From Maratus speciosus (lineage: Eukaryota > Arthropoda > Arachnida > Araneae > Salticidae): a stretch of 64,000 bases of DNA. Shown here one piece after another: positions 37,061 to 47,625 of the stretch (its first letter is position 1; the number at the start of each line of letters is the position of its first letter). The notes under the pieces are model-generated. The model saw nothing but the letters and a program-made list of their open reading frames with translations, did no database searches and was not told the origin of the DNA. The stretch is from assembly GCA_963932465.1 (NCBI GenBank), contig OZ010791.1:322396283-322460282 (forward strand), read 5' to 3'. A program made the position numbers and the translations under genes.

Positions 37061-37607
37061 CAACATTGTACAAATACGTAAAAATTTATTACGCAATTAT
37101 TGTCCAGATGCAGATTTTAATTTTTTTTAAGCACAGTTATAGATTACAATTCTCAACGAGAAAGATACTGTTAATTAATTATATTTAAAGAGCAAGAAAA
37201 ATATTATAAACTAACTAATAAATAAATAAACAACATATTTGTCTTCAGAATCCTTATGATTTTTATACATCTAATGGAATTAATAACATTATAGTAACCG
37301 AAACTAAAAAAAGAAATACATTTGCATTTACCCTTTAATAAATATTATATAGTTCATGTTATAGTTTTTAAACAAGTAATTGATAAATTAGTTATATAAA
37401 CAATTAATAATTGAAATAATTTTGAAATGTTATTAATAAATACGTTTAATAAAAACAATTTAATTTTTGAGAATTTTTTTATTTAACAATATAACTGCCT
37501 CCAACAACAACTGCAAGGGACCGAAATGGCAAGAGACCGAAATGTCTAGGGACCGAAATGGCATCGGGACCGAAACGCCAAGACCGAAGTGTCGGGATCA
37601 AAATGTC
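35331..37607. mobile_element. 2.3-kb TIR element with GGTCCC-rich ends
   Basis: The left end GACATTGCGATCCCGACACT then TCGGTCCC pairs with the right end, whose reverse complement reads GACATTTTGATCCCGACACT then TCGGTC. Just inside, both ends repeat the phrase GGGACCGAAATG or its complement (three times at 37518-37560; TTTCGGCCCC at 35378). The interior is extremely AT-rich and has no usable ORF. An (AAT)n tract lies at 37023-37059. No clear target duplication was found. Superfamily unknown. Confidence 0.6.
37023..37059. repeat. (AAT)n microsatellite
   Basis: About 12 copies of AAT/ATA in an AT-rich element interior. Confidence 0.9.
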
Positions 37608-38324
37608 CTACTTTCAGAATAAACGACCTTAAAGTACGATCTATTAAAAAAAAAAGATCTAGTAGTACGACCTAAAAATGTTAAAAATGAAAAAGAAAAA
37701 AGTCCGAAGATGGAAATGTCATCAAAATTCAGGTCTTGATTACTTATTTATCTACATTTAGTTAACCTTCTTGTAATTTTCTTTTTTACCTATATTTACA
37801 AAGAAAAGATGCAATTAAAGAGTATCTCTTAATAAACACATAATCTACACAAAATACATAAAAAAAGAACACGAACTCTAAAAACTGCCCTAAAAAATAT
37901 AATTGTCTTAAAAAAATCACCGAAAAGAGAAAAACATTTAAAAAGACAAGAACTGAAGGTTAAGAAACGGCAAGCATTTTAAAAATATGGGCTTTGATTT
38001 TTCATTTATCTGTACATCTCGTATGTCTAGTAATTATTATCTTTCTTATAATTCTCTTTATTTGCCATGTCGAATATAAAAAAAAAGATTTAATTAACCC
38101 TTAATTGCATAGTGATGTAAATTTCCATCACCTTTTTATTTAATTTTTAATACATAAATTAAGTTCTTACAACCACTATATTTATATAGAAATATTAATC
38201 CTCTAAAAATTACAAAAATATGCTACTAAATAAAGTTAAAAATCTATCTTAAGATTTCTGGTGTCTAATCCTTAATATAAAAATAAAAAACACAATTCTA
38301 AAAGAATAATTCATGCAATTAAGG

Positions 38325-39246
38325 GTTAAAGATTTTAACTCCATGAGAAGATACTTTGTCCTTCTTAAAATGGTTACTAAGGCGCCGTATGTCTATTGGT
38401 TAACATAAAACAAAACACGCATATTTTCTGCTTTATGACTTTTTCGATGGAAAATAAAGTTTTACTGGCACAGAACAAAGTTGTATAAATCTTTAGAGAG
38501 TTTTCCTTTCACAAATGTTATCTTTTGCATCGTTGTTTATGTTGAAGCATATTATAACTGTCATTTACTAAATAAATTCTTTAAGCATAAAAGACAGAAT
38601 AAATGATACAGATGAGAGATTAAAAGAGGAATCATACAATTAAAAGATTTTTTTGACCGAAAAGGTAAAATAGTATCTTAAAATATTGAAAAATATCCTG
38701 AATCTGTTTGAAGTTTTGTAAAGTATTTGTAAAAGGTCCTAAAACGGGTTTAATCAAAACAGAAAAAACCCGAGTTGGAAATTGTACGTCAAACGTGGCA
38801 AATAGCGTTCGTGCTATAAGTAGTTTTATAAATATTCAGAGGGTGCCATAGCTGTTGCACTTTTATGCAAAAATGCATGAATACAAAATTTATTACGATT
38901 ATATATATTAAATTCAGCAATACGGAAATAATATGACTCCATCTTAAGTAGGACGTAATCACCACAGGAACCTAGAATCATTACCTATCACGTGGTATCA
39001 TTGAATTTATTATGTATGATATGATTGAATAGAATGAAGAAAGCTTTTATTAATATCTTTTGAAGATTCGATTCGATTTTCATAAAATTTGAAATGTCTC
39101 CAAAAAATTCTGATACGATTATCTATATTATTAACTTTCAAAGCATTCGATTGGATAGTTTTTGCGCTGTTATATGCGAACAGACGGACAGACCAGACGA
39201 CGACTATAGGTTTTACGTAGTTATATAATTACGAACGCACCTAAAA
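38325..39246 (+). repeat. Dispersed repeats R and P in tandem
   Basis: 38340-38700 is a copy of family R (see 23310-23830). 38770-39246 is a copy of the repeat whose other copy is 22700-23311. Shared phrases are TTGGAAATT, CGxCAAACGTGGCAAAT and the 3' end GACGACTATAGGT, TTATATAATTACGAACGCAC and CTAAAAAG, preceded by GACGGACAGAC. No coding potential. Confidence 0.65.
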
Positions 39247-39359
39247 AGAAAACAAATTCATGAAGTGCCCGTTCCTAATCATCAGTATGTAGCACATCAG
39301 TAAACTTTCTAAAAATTTACTTTATTTTACCTTGGTGTACAAATAATATGTTTAATTAA

Positions 39360-39665
39360 AGATCTTTACTCTATGAGGAGATACATTGTCCTCCGTAAGA
39401 GCAACATATGTTTATCGATCAGCCTAAAACAAAACTCGAAATATTTTCTGCCGTATGACTGCTTTGGAGGAAAAGAAAGTTTTACAGGCATGAGAACAAG
39501 TCGAACAACTCTTTATAGTGTTTTCCTATCATAAAAATTATATTTTACATCGTTGTTTATGTTGCACTAGATTGTAACTATTATTTTCTCAATAAATTCT
39601 TGAAATATAAAAGAATGCAGAAATGAAGCAGCTAATCAAGAGATTAACATATTTTTTAGACTGAA
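39360..39665 (+). repeat. Dispersed repeat family R, copy
   Basis: Direct-orientation relative of 38340-38640. It shares AAAGATCTTTACTCTATGAG, ACAAAACxCGxAATATTTTC and TTTTACAGGCA, and then CATCGTTGTTTATGTTG. Confidence 0.7.
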
Positions 39666-40082
39666 TAAACAATTTTTGTTTTTCTGTTAAAATTTCTTTT
39701 TAATAAAATTTAACAGATATCAACGTATTACCATACACTTGATAGAAAGTGCGTTTTCATGTTGCTTAAAGCTGATTAGCTCATTTGTGTACCCTTAATT
39801 CAATCCGACATCTTCGATGAGAAGTGCACGCCGGCATACGACCTGCGTAGGCATTCTTCAATATCTGCGTTGGTTCATTGGTTAAAGGTAAATAATGAAA
39901 AAAGTATGAGAATTTGTTTCAAGTGCATTTTTCTGAAAATACTTTTTCTCTGTCAATACATCTTCAAAATGCTCCATTATTTAAATTTTGTTCAAAATCT
40001 ATTACGTTTAAGGGATAATTTAAATGCAAAATAAAACAAAAGTATTCAGAATCTTTGGTTTATTAAAATTCTCAAATTAGTA

Positions 40083-41527
40083 GGGGTAATGTCCATAAGA
40101 TCACACTTCTTTTTAAAATTTCGTATGTTTTTAATATTTTTCAATCTAATAAATTTGAACTAATAAATTTCACGTGATATTCGTAGGTGCGTTATTGATT
40201 CTTCATACCGCATACAACCAATTCAATAGCTCAAATAATAAAAAAAAATAAAAAGTATAAAATCACAAAAGGTACATTTAGGACGTTTGGAAAAAAGTTT
40301 TTCTAATATCGCACCATGTGTATTCCTAATATCGCACAGGGTTAGATTTGGAATTCTTTTTTGTAGTAGTCATAGAAATGGAATATGGAAGGCAAATAAA
40401 TTTAAAGGACATTTTATGTTATTATATTTAATAAAGAACTAATTTTTCTCAGCTTATGATATTTTACAAAGAAGTCAGGCTATAAATTGTCATTTTTCTA
40501 TATGAATGGAAATTAGCTGTTTGAATAGAAATCACAAATGTAGGTTTTGTAATCAGTAATTACAGACATTGTTCATGACGCCTACTACGACATTTAATAC
40601 AGATGATCCATTTTCCTCCACGTTCGTCAGTTGAGTAAAGCCGGTTACAGAAAGGACATTCGCAATCATTTTCGGTATCTTCGTCGTCAATAGACACTGT
40701 CAACGGTTGATCAAGATCTTCGTTTGATTCTGAAGATGTCTCCAATAATGGCTGACGTTTCATCATTTTTTTTCTTCTTTTCTAATAGCTTCCATTTTTT
40801 TGACAGAAATATTTTTGAAACCTTAGTCTTTTTCTTTTCAGCAAGATCTTCACCAAGTTTTACTTTATATGGAGTACTTGCCAGAACCGTTGCTGAGCAA
40901 ATTGAACGTCTTCTTTTGTTTACTTGAATGTTTTTCTCATTCAGATGTGGAAAAGGGCTTATATCAATCGGAAAATTTTGGTATCATTTGTTGATGGAGT
41001 GGCGGAAACACAGCAGGACTTTTTTCAATGAAATTTGTTACTCTTGTTTTCCGGTGGTTCGAAACAGGCTGAAGCTCAGGTTGTTCCTGTCTAATTTGAC
41101 TTGTTTCAGCTGGACAACTTGTCAGTGATGGACAGATTGTCTTCTGGAAGTTCATGTTTATAAGAAATCTGAGCAGAGCCAACCACTGCAAATTAATGAT
41201 CTTTGAATGTGTTTTTATTCAAAGGGAAAACATACAATCATAAGAATGTCTTAGAAAATCATTCATAAATAAAAAAAAATTTGCGTAATATCGCACAGTG
41301 CGATATTAGGTCTACAGTAGGGGTGCGATATTAGGTCAAACGAAGCATTGCAATACGGCCGACTCTATTGGTAAAACTAAGAATAGAAAGAGCCTGTCAG
41401 CTATATGTAGTTAAACTACATGATTATATGGATGTATTTACGTTACAATAATTAAGAACAGAACTTACATTGAAAATGGTTTTTCACTGTATGATGATGT
41501 TGTCAAAAACTTTTGGTTTGCCCGAAA

Positions 41528-41565
<38 letters not shown>

Positions 41566-41739
41566 ATAATAATAAAAAAAACTGAGACTAAACGCAACTG
41601 CGTATTTAATCAAGGCGCTCATCCGGTTGATGCCTTGCTGCTAGACCCAAGACCGTTTTGACCAGGCGGCAACTCCTATATGAAAAGACCATGAAGGGTG
41701 CGATATTAGGCAATGTTGCAGTATTAGGGACATTTCTAC
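40083..41739. mobile_element. pogo/Tigger-like element with 'atatcgcac' subterminal repeats
   Basis: TA lies on each side (40081-40082; 41740-41741). The ends resemble each other as inverted repeats (GGGGTAATGTCCATAAGATC on the left; GTAGAAATGTCCCTAATACT on the right, reverse complemented). The phrase CTAATATCGCAC, in either orientation, recurs near 40308, 40326, 41290, 41324 and 41698. The minus strand contains a transposase C-terminus. At about 1.66 kb it is close in size to the element at 6739-8414. Confidence 0.65.
40560..40766 (-). pseudogene. pogo/Tigger-like transposase C-terminal zinc domain
   Basis: The 68-residue ORF has an acidic stretch (SSESNEDLDQ...DDEDTEND) followed by CECPFCNRLYSTDERGGKWI and ICIKCRSRRHEQCL. 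This is the Cys-x2-Cys / W-I-x-C-x2-C-x4-H-x2-C zinc motif that ends many pogo/Tigger-type transposases. Upstream on the same strand (40770-41190) are Pro/Gln/Lys-rich coding-like pieces in shifted frames with a stop at about 40783, so the gene is broken. It is the best preserved of the three such C-termini in this window. Confidence 0.6.
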
Positions 41740-42540
41740 TAATAAACTCATTAACATGAAACTTTTAAAAAATGAAAAATCAGTTTCATTCCAGTTTTTC
41801 CATTTTTTTAAAATAATTTATTTATTTTTTGGATTAAATAATGGATGTAAAAATCTTTTATTTATGTCCTTTTATCTAATAATAATAATAAAAAAAAAAA
41901 CCAGAGACAATATTTTAAAAGTCGGAAAATATTTAAAAAACTAAATTCTGTCTTAAAAAACCCTTTAATTTTGAAAAATTTGGATTTCTTTTTTCAAATT
42001 TTAATTGAATTCATCTCACAAAACGCTTCCTTGAAGAATTTCTTGTTGACAGAACATCAATAGTGAGAAATAATTTTAATGTCCACCAACCAATTAAAAG
42101 TGTTTTTACAATGGCCTGCCGATCAACGTAAAGCAAAGCATGAAATACTAGTTTGAAGGAAAAGAAAATTTAAGAGGTATAAGAAAAAATCGAACAACTT
42201 TTTATAGTGCTTTTGTATCACGAAAATCATCAAAATTACAGTTTATTCCGTCAAGTATTTCTCGAGTTATGCTTAAAGCACTACTCGTATTGAAAACTGT
42301 TTTGAAATTAAAAATTAATTTAACGTTAACAATTAAAAACTTTAAGTCTACATAATTCCTAAACTACTTGACAGGATGACGCGTTTGGTATCCGAAAGTA
42401 AAAATTTCCCCAAATCCAAATGTGATGTCAAAACTAGGTGTTGTGTTAAAAATTTTAAAGTTTGCCAGTTGGAAATTTAAAGGTTTTACCAATCGCATAT
42501 TTGTGGGGGAGTTTGTATGGAAAAGGGGAGTTTTTTTTTC

Positions 42541-43648
42541 TACGACTGTAGTAATGTCAAAATCGTGGGAAAAAAGTGAACACCCGCTACTAACTTTGCA
42601 ACTAATTATAACAGAAGAAAGTGACTGTTCCCAAACGATTGGAAATAATGTCTACATGCATATAAAAACTTGTTTAGAGGGACATCTACAAATCGAAACC
42701 TGATCAAAATTTGTTTTTTTTTTCAATGGTAACACCCAATTTTGACAATATATTTTAAATGTGCGGTTCAAGCTATGCTTAGAAACGAAATTGAAAGTCA
42801 TTTGGATGATAAATTTTTGAATTATAAACATTCAAAATTTAGAGCTTCTAATGGTAAATTACGTTTTCATATTTTTATTAGTATCTCCTGAAATTATGAT
42901 CCGAATGTGATAATTTTTTGTGTGATTATAATACTAAAAAACCCAAACACTGAATTTGTAATTTAAAAATATTTATAATATAAATTATGAATTATGAAAT
43001 TAATATCCGAAAAAAATATGAATGGCAACCAGCAATTTTTTTGATAGATTTATATTTATTAGATCCTGCTTTATGCGAATTCTGAATTTCAAATTGTTAT
43101 TCCAAGCAGTTTTCGAATTATGATTAAAAAATGTCAAAATGATGCTTTAAATGAAAATAATGTCTGTGATGTTCAGAAAAGCATAATAAAAAAAATATTT
43201 TACTGAAATATTTGTGCTGGCAATAGTTGAAACATATTAAGTGAGTTAAATGGTCATATTGGCAAGAAATAATATATTAATAGGAATGACATAACCATAC
43301 TGCAGCATTTCAAAAATCGAGTACCGAACTTCAATTTGGATACAACCACTAAAATAGGCTCATTTTAAAATAATTAATTTCGCTGAAACTAATCAAACGA
43401 ATTTCATGAAAATTATGATTAAGGCTAATTAAGGCTAATCGAAGGGTGTAGAATTTATTTATGGTGTCAAGCTTGGGTAATGCTACTAAAAAACAAAGTT
43501 TGAGTTCGTTTTGATATGCAGATAGCCCCCTAAACAAATTTTATATGCATCATTTAAAAGTAAACTTTATAGGTACCAGTAACTTCCTTCTACAATTGTT
43601 AGTTGCAGAGTTAGTAGGGGGTGTTAACTTTTTTTTTTCATGACTGTA
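42541..43648. mobile_element. Tc1/mariner-like element with about 170-bp TIRs
   Basis: The left arm at 42541-42715 pairs with the reverse complement of 43480-43648. Shared text includes AAAAAAGT(G/T)AACACCC, CTACTAACTxTGCAACTAA, GCATATAAAA and TTGTTTAG(A/G)GGG. TA lies at or near both outer ends. The 93-codon ORF at 42422-42703 lies mostly in the arm and is not a gene. No transposase is evident in the 760-bp middle. Confidence 0.6.
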
Positions 43649-43699
43649 CATTAGTTAACTTTCTAATAATTTATTTTATTTTACTGTGGAGTATAAAGA

Positions 43700-43925
43700 A
43701 AGTATTTAATTAAAGACCTTCACTCTCTAAGGAGATCCATTTTTATACTTTAGGGCAGCATATGCCTATCCATCAAGGTAAAGCATAGCACGAAATATTT
43801 TCTGCAATATGACTACTTTCAAAGAAAACAAAGTTTTATAGGCACGAAAACAAACTCGAACAATTCTTTATAGTGCTTTTCTCTATGAAAAGCTGTTTTC
43901 TGGGTCGTCGTTTGTGTTGTATCTA
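43700..43925 (+). repeat. Dispersed repeat family R, partial copy
   Basis: It shares TTTAATTAAAGACCTTxACT, CACGAAATATTTTCTGC, GTTTTATAGGCACG and GTCGTTTGTGTTGTA-like text with the copies at 38340 and 39360. Confidence 0.6.
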
Positions 43926-44848
43926 TTTATATAAAATCCAAGTCTCTGTGTGTCCCTCACGATTCCGGTAGGACCACCTCATTGAAATGAGTAATTGTTC
44001 AAAAATACTAATGCAGGGTTACCACAGTAGCGCCAAATGTTGGCCAACTTGGCAATAGCTGGCTGATTTGGTGAAATTCCCATTTATAACTATTAATCTT
44101 TCATAAAGGAGGTCACCAAAATTTAATTTAAACTCCGCTCTTTTAAGATATTTTTTCAAAATCTATGGGTGAGAATTTAAAGTACATCTTTACATCTTCC
44201 TCCCGATGCTACTAATAAAATAACCGCCAATAGACGACGCTGTACTGTATGAGCTCCTAACTGCGCGATTTTAATGTGCTTTAGGTACTTTTCCAGTATA
44301 AGTGCCTTGGCGAAAAAAGAAATTTGGCAACATTTTCCCGGAACCTATCCACTGTTTCATTTTATATGCACATGCATTTTTTTTCGATATTTATACGATT
44401 TATTTGTACGATTAAAAAAGCCGTTTCTCTAATTTTATACAGAAACAGATGTAATTTGTACATAAAAACATGAATAATATACATATAAAATAAACATATA
44501 AAAAAAACACTCATCAAGTTTGTTTTCATAGCGGTTTATATGATTTGACAACAATTCTCAATATTTTTCCGTTATACGGACACCATGCCAAAATGTATGC
44601 GGTACTTTTCCATTATACGGACAGCATTGTCACCAAGCTCAATAGTTGGCGCAAAATGAAAATAAGGTGAATTGAAACATTTGAAAAATAAAAGAAAAAA
44701 CATTCTCGATAGTAAAGTGGGCATTTTAAAAATATAACATTTGAAAATTACAAACTTTTACGAACTATTTTATTAAATCACAAATATATACTTAAAATAA
44801 ATGAACAAATAACTGTTATACTATAAAGTAATAAAATAAAAAATCATA

Positions 44849-45785
44849 TTAAACTGCCGCCATAAAATTATAAATATCTTTCAGCATTGCAGTAAACATT
44901 TCATTTTTTGAATGAAGGCGTAGCCACATAAAATCTCTAAGATACGACTCTAAATGATGACGAACAGCTTCCCGATGTCTTTTGTTGCGCCATTTTCGAA
45001 TGCCCCATAATCTTTCGGCACAGATGTCATATTCGCCCCATATTGGCGCGATTTTTTTCTGACGCCAATGTCATATACGCAATGTATACTTAACCGGCGC
45101 CAAAGTGTCGTTATTTTGCTTGATATGGTAACCCGGATGTTGTTGTTTATGCTGTTGATGTTTTCGCCAAATCAGCGGCTGAAAAAAAACGCGCCAATAT
45201 GGGGCGAATATGACATCTGTGCCAATCTTTCAACATTTGGAGTATGACATCCAGTATTAGGGTCGACAAAATTGTATTTGTGATTTACTGTGAAATGATC
45301 ATAACCAGCACTTAGCAGTTCATCTGTTTTATATCCTTTCCAACAATCTGTATAAATAATACATGACTTTCATCTACTTCTATAATTTTATTAGGTCCAC
45401 CGATTTTTCTATTTGGTCTAGAACATAAAGCATTTGCACAAACTTCTCTCGAATAACTATTCCATTCCACTGTTGTGTTGTGGTTCATATCAAGTTGCAG
45501 CTCACAAAACTCAATCGAGGTCAACTCTTTGCACGATAAATATATAAACCTCAAAGCATTAAGAAAAGTCACCCGCGATCCTTTAAACCAAGTTTTTTGT
45601 CGTATTTCTACGCTTTCTTCGCATGATCGTAAGCTACAACTCAATTTCGGATTTCCAGAACTCATCCATAATTTCATTTCATGATTTTTTGAACACAATC
45701 TTTTATTATGCAGAATTCCAAATTCCTGAAACATTTTTATCACAACTTTCTCATCATCTGGTAATTGCCAAATGATAAAATCCAT
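44849..45785 (-). pseudogene. Merlin (IS1016/ISXO2-like DDE) transposase, disrupted
   Basis: Residues 1-142 read from 45785. A zinc-ribbon-like start (CSKNHEMKLW...CSLRSCEES) is followed by TWFKGSRVTF, FIYLSCKELTSIEFCE, TTVEWNSYSREVCA and IGGPNKIIEVDES, which carries the first catalytic Asp. An internal deletion with a frameshift then joins directly to YTDCWKGYKTDELL (second catalytic Asp). The frame continues to VNHKYNFVDPNTGCHTPNVE and RLWG (catalytic Glu). The 207-bp MITE B1 interrupts the gene just after the ERLW codons. Beyond it the frame resumes IRKWRNKR...LESYLRDFMWLRLHS and ends at a stop at 44849-44851. About 70 residues between the first and second Asp appear lost, so it is inactive. 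Family recognition is firm. Confidence 0.9.
45017..45223. mobile_element. MITE B1, inserted in the Merlin transposase
   Basis: A 207-bp element with inverted ends GGCACAGATGTCATATTCGC then CCCATATTGGCGCG. It is flanked by an exact 8-bp duplication AATCTTTC (45009-45016; 45224-45231). Removing it and one duplication restores the transposase frame around ERLWGIRKW, which proves it is an insertion and gives its age as later than the Merlin element. An 8-bp duplication fits Merlin or hAT type; the TIR does not look hAT-like. Confidence 0.9.
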
Positions 45786-46516
45786 CTCAGCATCAGCAGT
45801 AAAAGTAAACTACAACTTTATATAAAAAAAGCATTTTTAATTCGATTAATAGCAGATTAAAAAGCTTTCCAAAGTTAAGGTTAAACAATAATCATTCACG
45901 TGATTCATGTTTCATAAATAACAAATCACAATGTTTCGCATGGTTTACAATAAAAATCTACGATCAAGGTTGAAATAATTGGCGCATTAGCATACATTTT
46001 AGCATGCTGTCCGTATAACGGAAAAGTACCATGTATGCTAATGCGCCAATTATTTCAAAATGCTAAAAGATATTTGTAATTTTATGCCAGCAGTTTAATA
46101 TGAGTTTTATTTTATTGCTTTATTTTATAACAGTTATTTGTTCAATTATTTTAAGTATATATTTGTGATTTAATTAAATAGTTCGTAAAAGTCTGGAATT
46201 TTCAAATGTTATATTTTTTAAATGCTCATTTTAGTACGACAATATTTTTTCTTTTATTTTTCAAATGCCTTAATTCACGTGACTTTCATTTTGCGCCAAC
46301 TATTACGCTTGGCGACAATGGTATCCGCATAACGGAAAAGTACCCAAATCTCACTTTCTGATGCCCAAATTACACCAAACTTTTTTTTAAAAATGCCAAA
46401 GCCCCTACAGTGGAAAAGTATCAAACTGTCTATTATTTTGCGCTATCTGTGTTATATTTTATACTATATGCAAGGTGAGTGGAGCGAAGAGTTTAAACAT
46501 TAAATATTAAAGTTTC

Positions 46517-46678
46517 GGCACAGATGTCATATACACAACGGGTACTTAACTGTCATCAAAGTGTCGTTATTTTGCTTGAAATGGTAACCCGGATGTTGTT
46601 GTTTATGCTGTTGATGTTTTCGCCAAATTGGCGTCGGAAAAAATCGCTCCAATATGGGGTATATATGACAACTGTGCC
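46517..46678. mobile_element. MITE B2, deleted copy with intact TSD
   Basis: A 162-bp relative of B1 flanked by an exact 8-bp duplication AAAGTTTC (46509-46516; 46679-46686). It lacks about 45 bp near its left end, the GCCCCATATTGGCGCG part. The remaining interior (AGTGTCGTTATTTTGCTTGA, GGTAACCCGGATGTTGTTG) matches B1 closely. Confidence 0.85.
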
Positions 46679-46699
46679 AAAGTTTCTATAAAGCAGGTA

Positions 46700-47310
46700 T
46701 AAGACTAAAAATTAAGAACAAAATAAATGCAAAATAAGACTAAAAAAGAAAGAAAAATCATGCGTTAAGCATAGAATATGAAACACTTTCCAACACATCC
46801 TGAATTCTTTAACAAAACTTCGTTATTTAGGGAAATAAGGTAAATAAGATAACTAAGTAAACATTTTAGAAAACGCATAATTTAAAAAAAAAATTGATTT
46901 CAGCAGTTACCGTCCATAGCAATAGTACCGTTATTACATGCCACTATTTAGCTAAAATTTAATTTAAGCTACTCTTAAAGCTACTGAAATCATATTTCCA
47001 GATATTATCATCCATAGACGGTTATGTATCCAATTCTTTGCGTGACCCTGTATATCATTTTATCTATATTCTACAAACATTTCTTAGTAATCTAAATGCA
47101 GTTCAGCGTAAAACTGCATAACTCCTTTAAAAACCACCTTTAAGCAATTTATTCTCATACTCAGGAACCCTTACGAATTCTTTTGTGTAGCCCTGCATAT
47201 GAACTGTAGCATTTATACACACGGTATAGTATGCATAAATGTAGTGAAACATAAAAGCGCATATCATAATTAAAAATGCATTTCTAGCAATCATGTACGT
47301 ACAATACTTC
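46700..47310. other. AT-rich non-coding stretch
   Basis: No gene is supported. CCCTGTATATCATTTTAT near 47050 is a common transposon-flank-like phrase but has no partner nearby. Confidence 0.35.
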
Positions 47311-47317
47311 GGAGAAA

Positions 47318-47560
47318 AGTTTCTCGGCGAGAAAGAAGTTTGCCAACGTATTTTCTGACAACCTATTTACTGCTTCATACTCACAAGCAATTTTTTGCAT
47401 ATGTATACAATTTATTTAATGTAAAAAAAACTATTTAACCATTTTTATAAAGAATCAGAAGTATTTTTTGCACAGATGTCATATACGCATCGGGGTTGGC
47501 GTGATTTTTCTCTGACGCCAATTCGGCAGAAATCTCGCTTTCGAATACCAGTTACTTATA
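47318..47560. mobile_element. MITE A fragment carrying a MITE B fragment
   Basis: 47318-47460 matches the left two-thirds of MITE A (TTTGCCAACGTATTTTCTGA, CAACCTATTTACTG, AAGCAATTTTTTGCATATGT). At about 47470-47528 it is interrupted by a truncated MITE B end (GCACAGATGTCATATACGCA). A piece resembling the MITE A right side (AAATCTCGCTTTCGAA) follows. This is a second case of B lying in A. Confidence 0.6.
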
Positions 47561-47625
47561 TATTTTTAAATTATTTGCTGTCATTTTGAAAAGGAAATAA
47601 CTATAAATAAATAAAAGTTTGAATA

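Larger units (their letters stand above)
44601..46030 (-). mobile_element. Merlin transposon M
   Basis: The ends are GGTACTTTTCC(A/G)TTATACG then GACAGCAT, inverted. An exact 8-bp duplication ATGTATGC flanks it at 44593-44600 and 46031-46038. Eight- to nine-base target duplications are characteristic of the Merlin (IS1016/IS1595-related) superfamily. It encodes a transposase on the minus strand, broken by an internal deletion and by MITE B1. Without B1 it is about 1.2 kb, close to the usual Merlin size. Confidence 0.85.
44560..46344 (-). mobile_element. Non-autonomous Merlin-type element O, split by insertion
   Basis: Its left end (ATTTTTCCGTTATACGGACA) is decayed, and its right end (CCGCATAACGGAAAAGTACC) is better preserved. 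Flanking 8-bp sequences CAATTCTC (44552-44559) and CAAATCTC (46345-46352) differ at one base. Without the insertion it is about 350 bp. Its right part (46064-46344) is the reverse complement of the left part of element M, including the last codons of the transposase (DICNFMPAV-stop). It is therefore an internal-deletion derivative of the Merlin element in inverted orientation. Confidence 0.75.
44284..46422. mobile_element. MITE A, outer host of the nested Merlin stack
   Basis: The outermost element is about 350 bp once insertions are removed. Its left end is GGTACTTTTCCAGTATAAGT then GCCTTGGCGAAA. Its right end, reverse complemented, is GATACTTTTCCACTGTAGGG then GCTTTGGC. An uninterrupted relative at 57284-57671 shows continuous sequence across the point where element O (44560-46344) interrupts this copy: the left part ends in ...CAATTCTC and the right part resumes CAAATCTCACTTTCTG. 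The TIR resembles that of the Merlin element inside it, so all may be moved by the same transposase. Confidence 0.75.
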
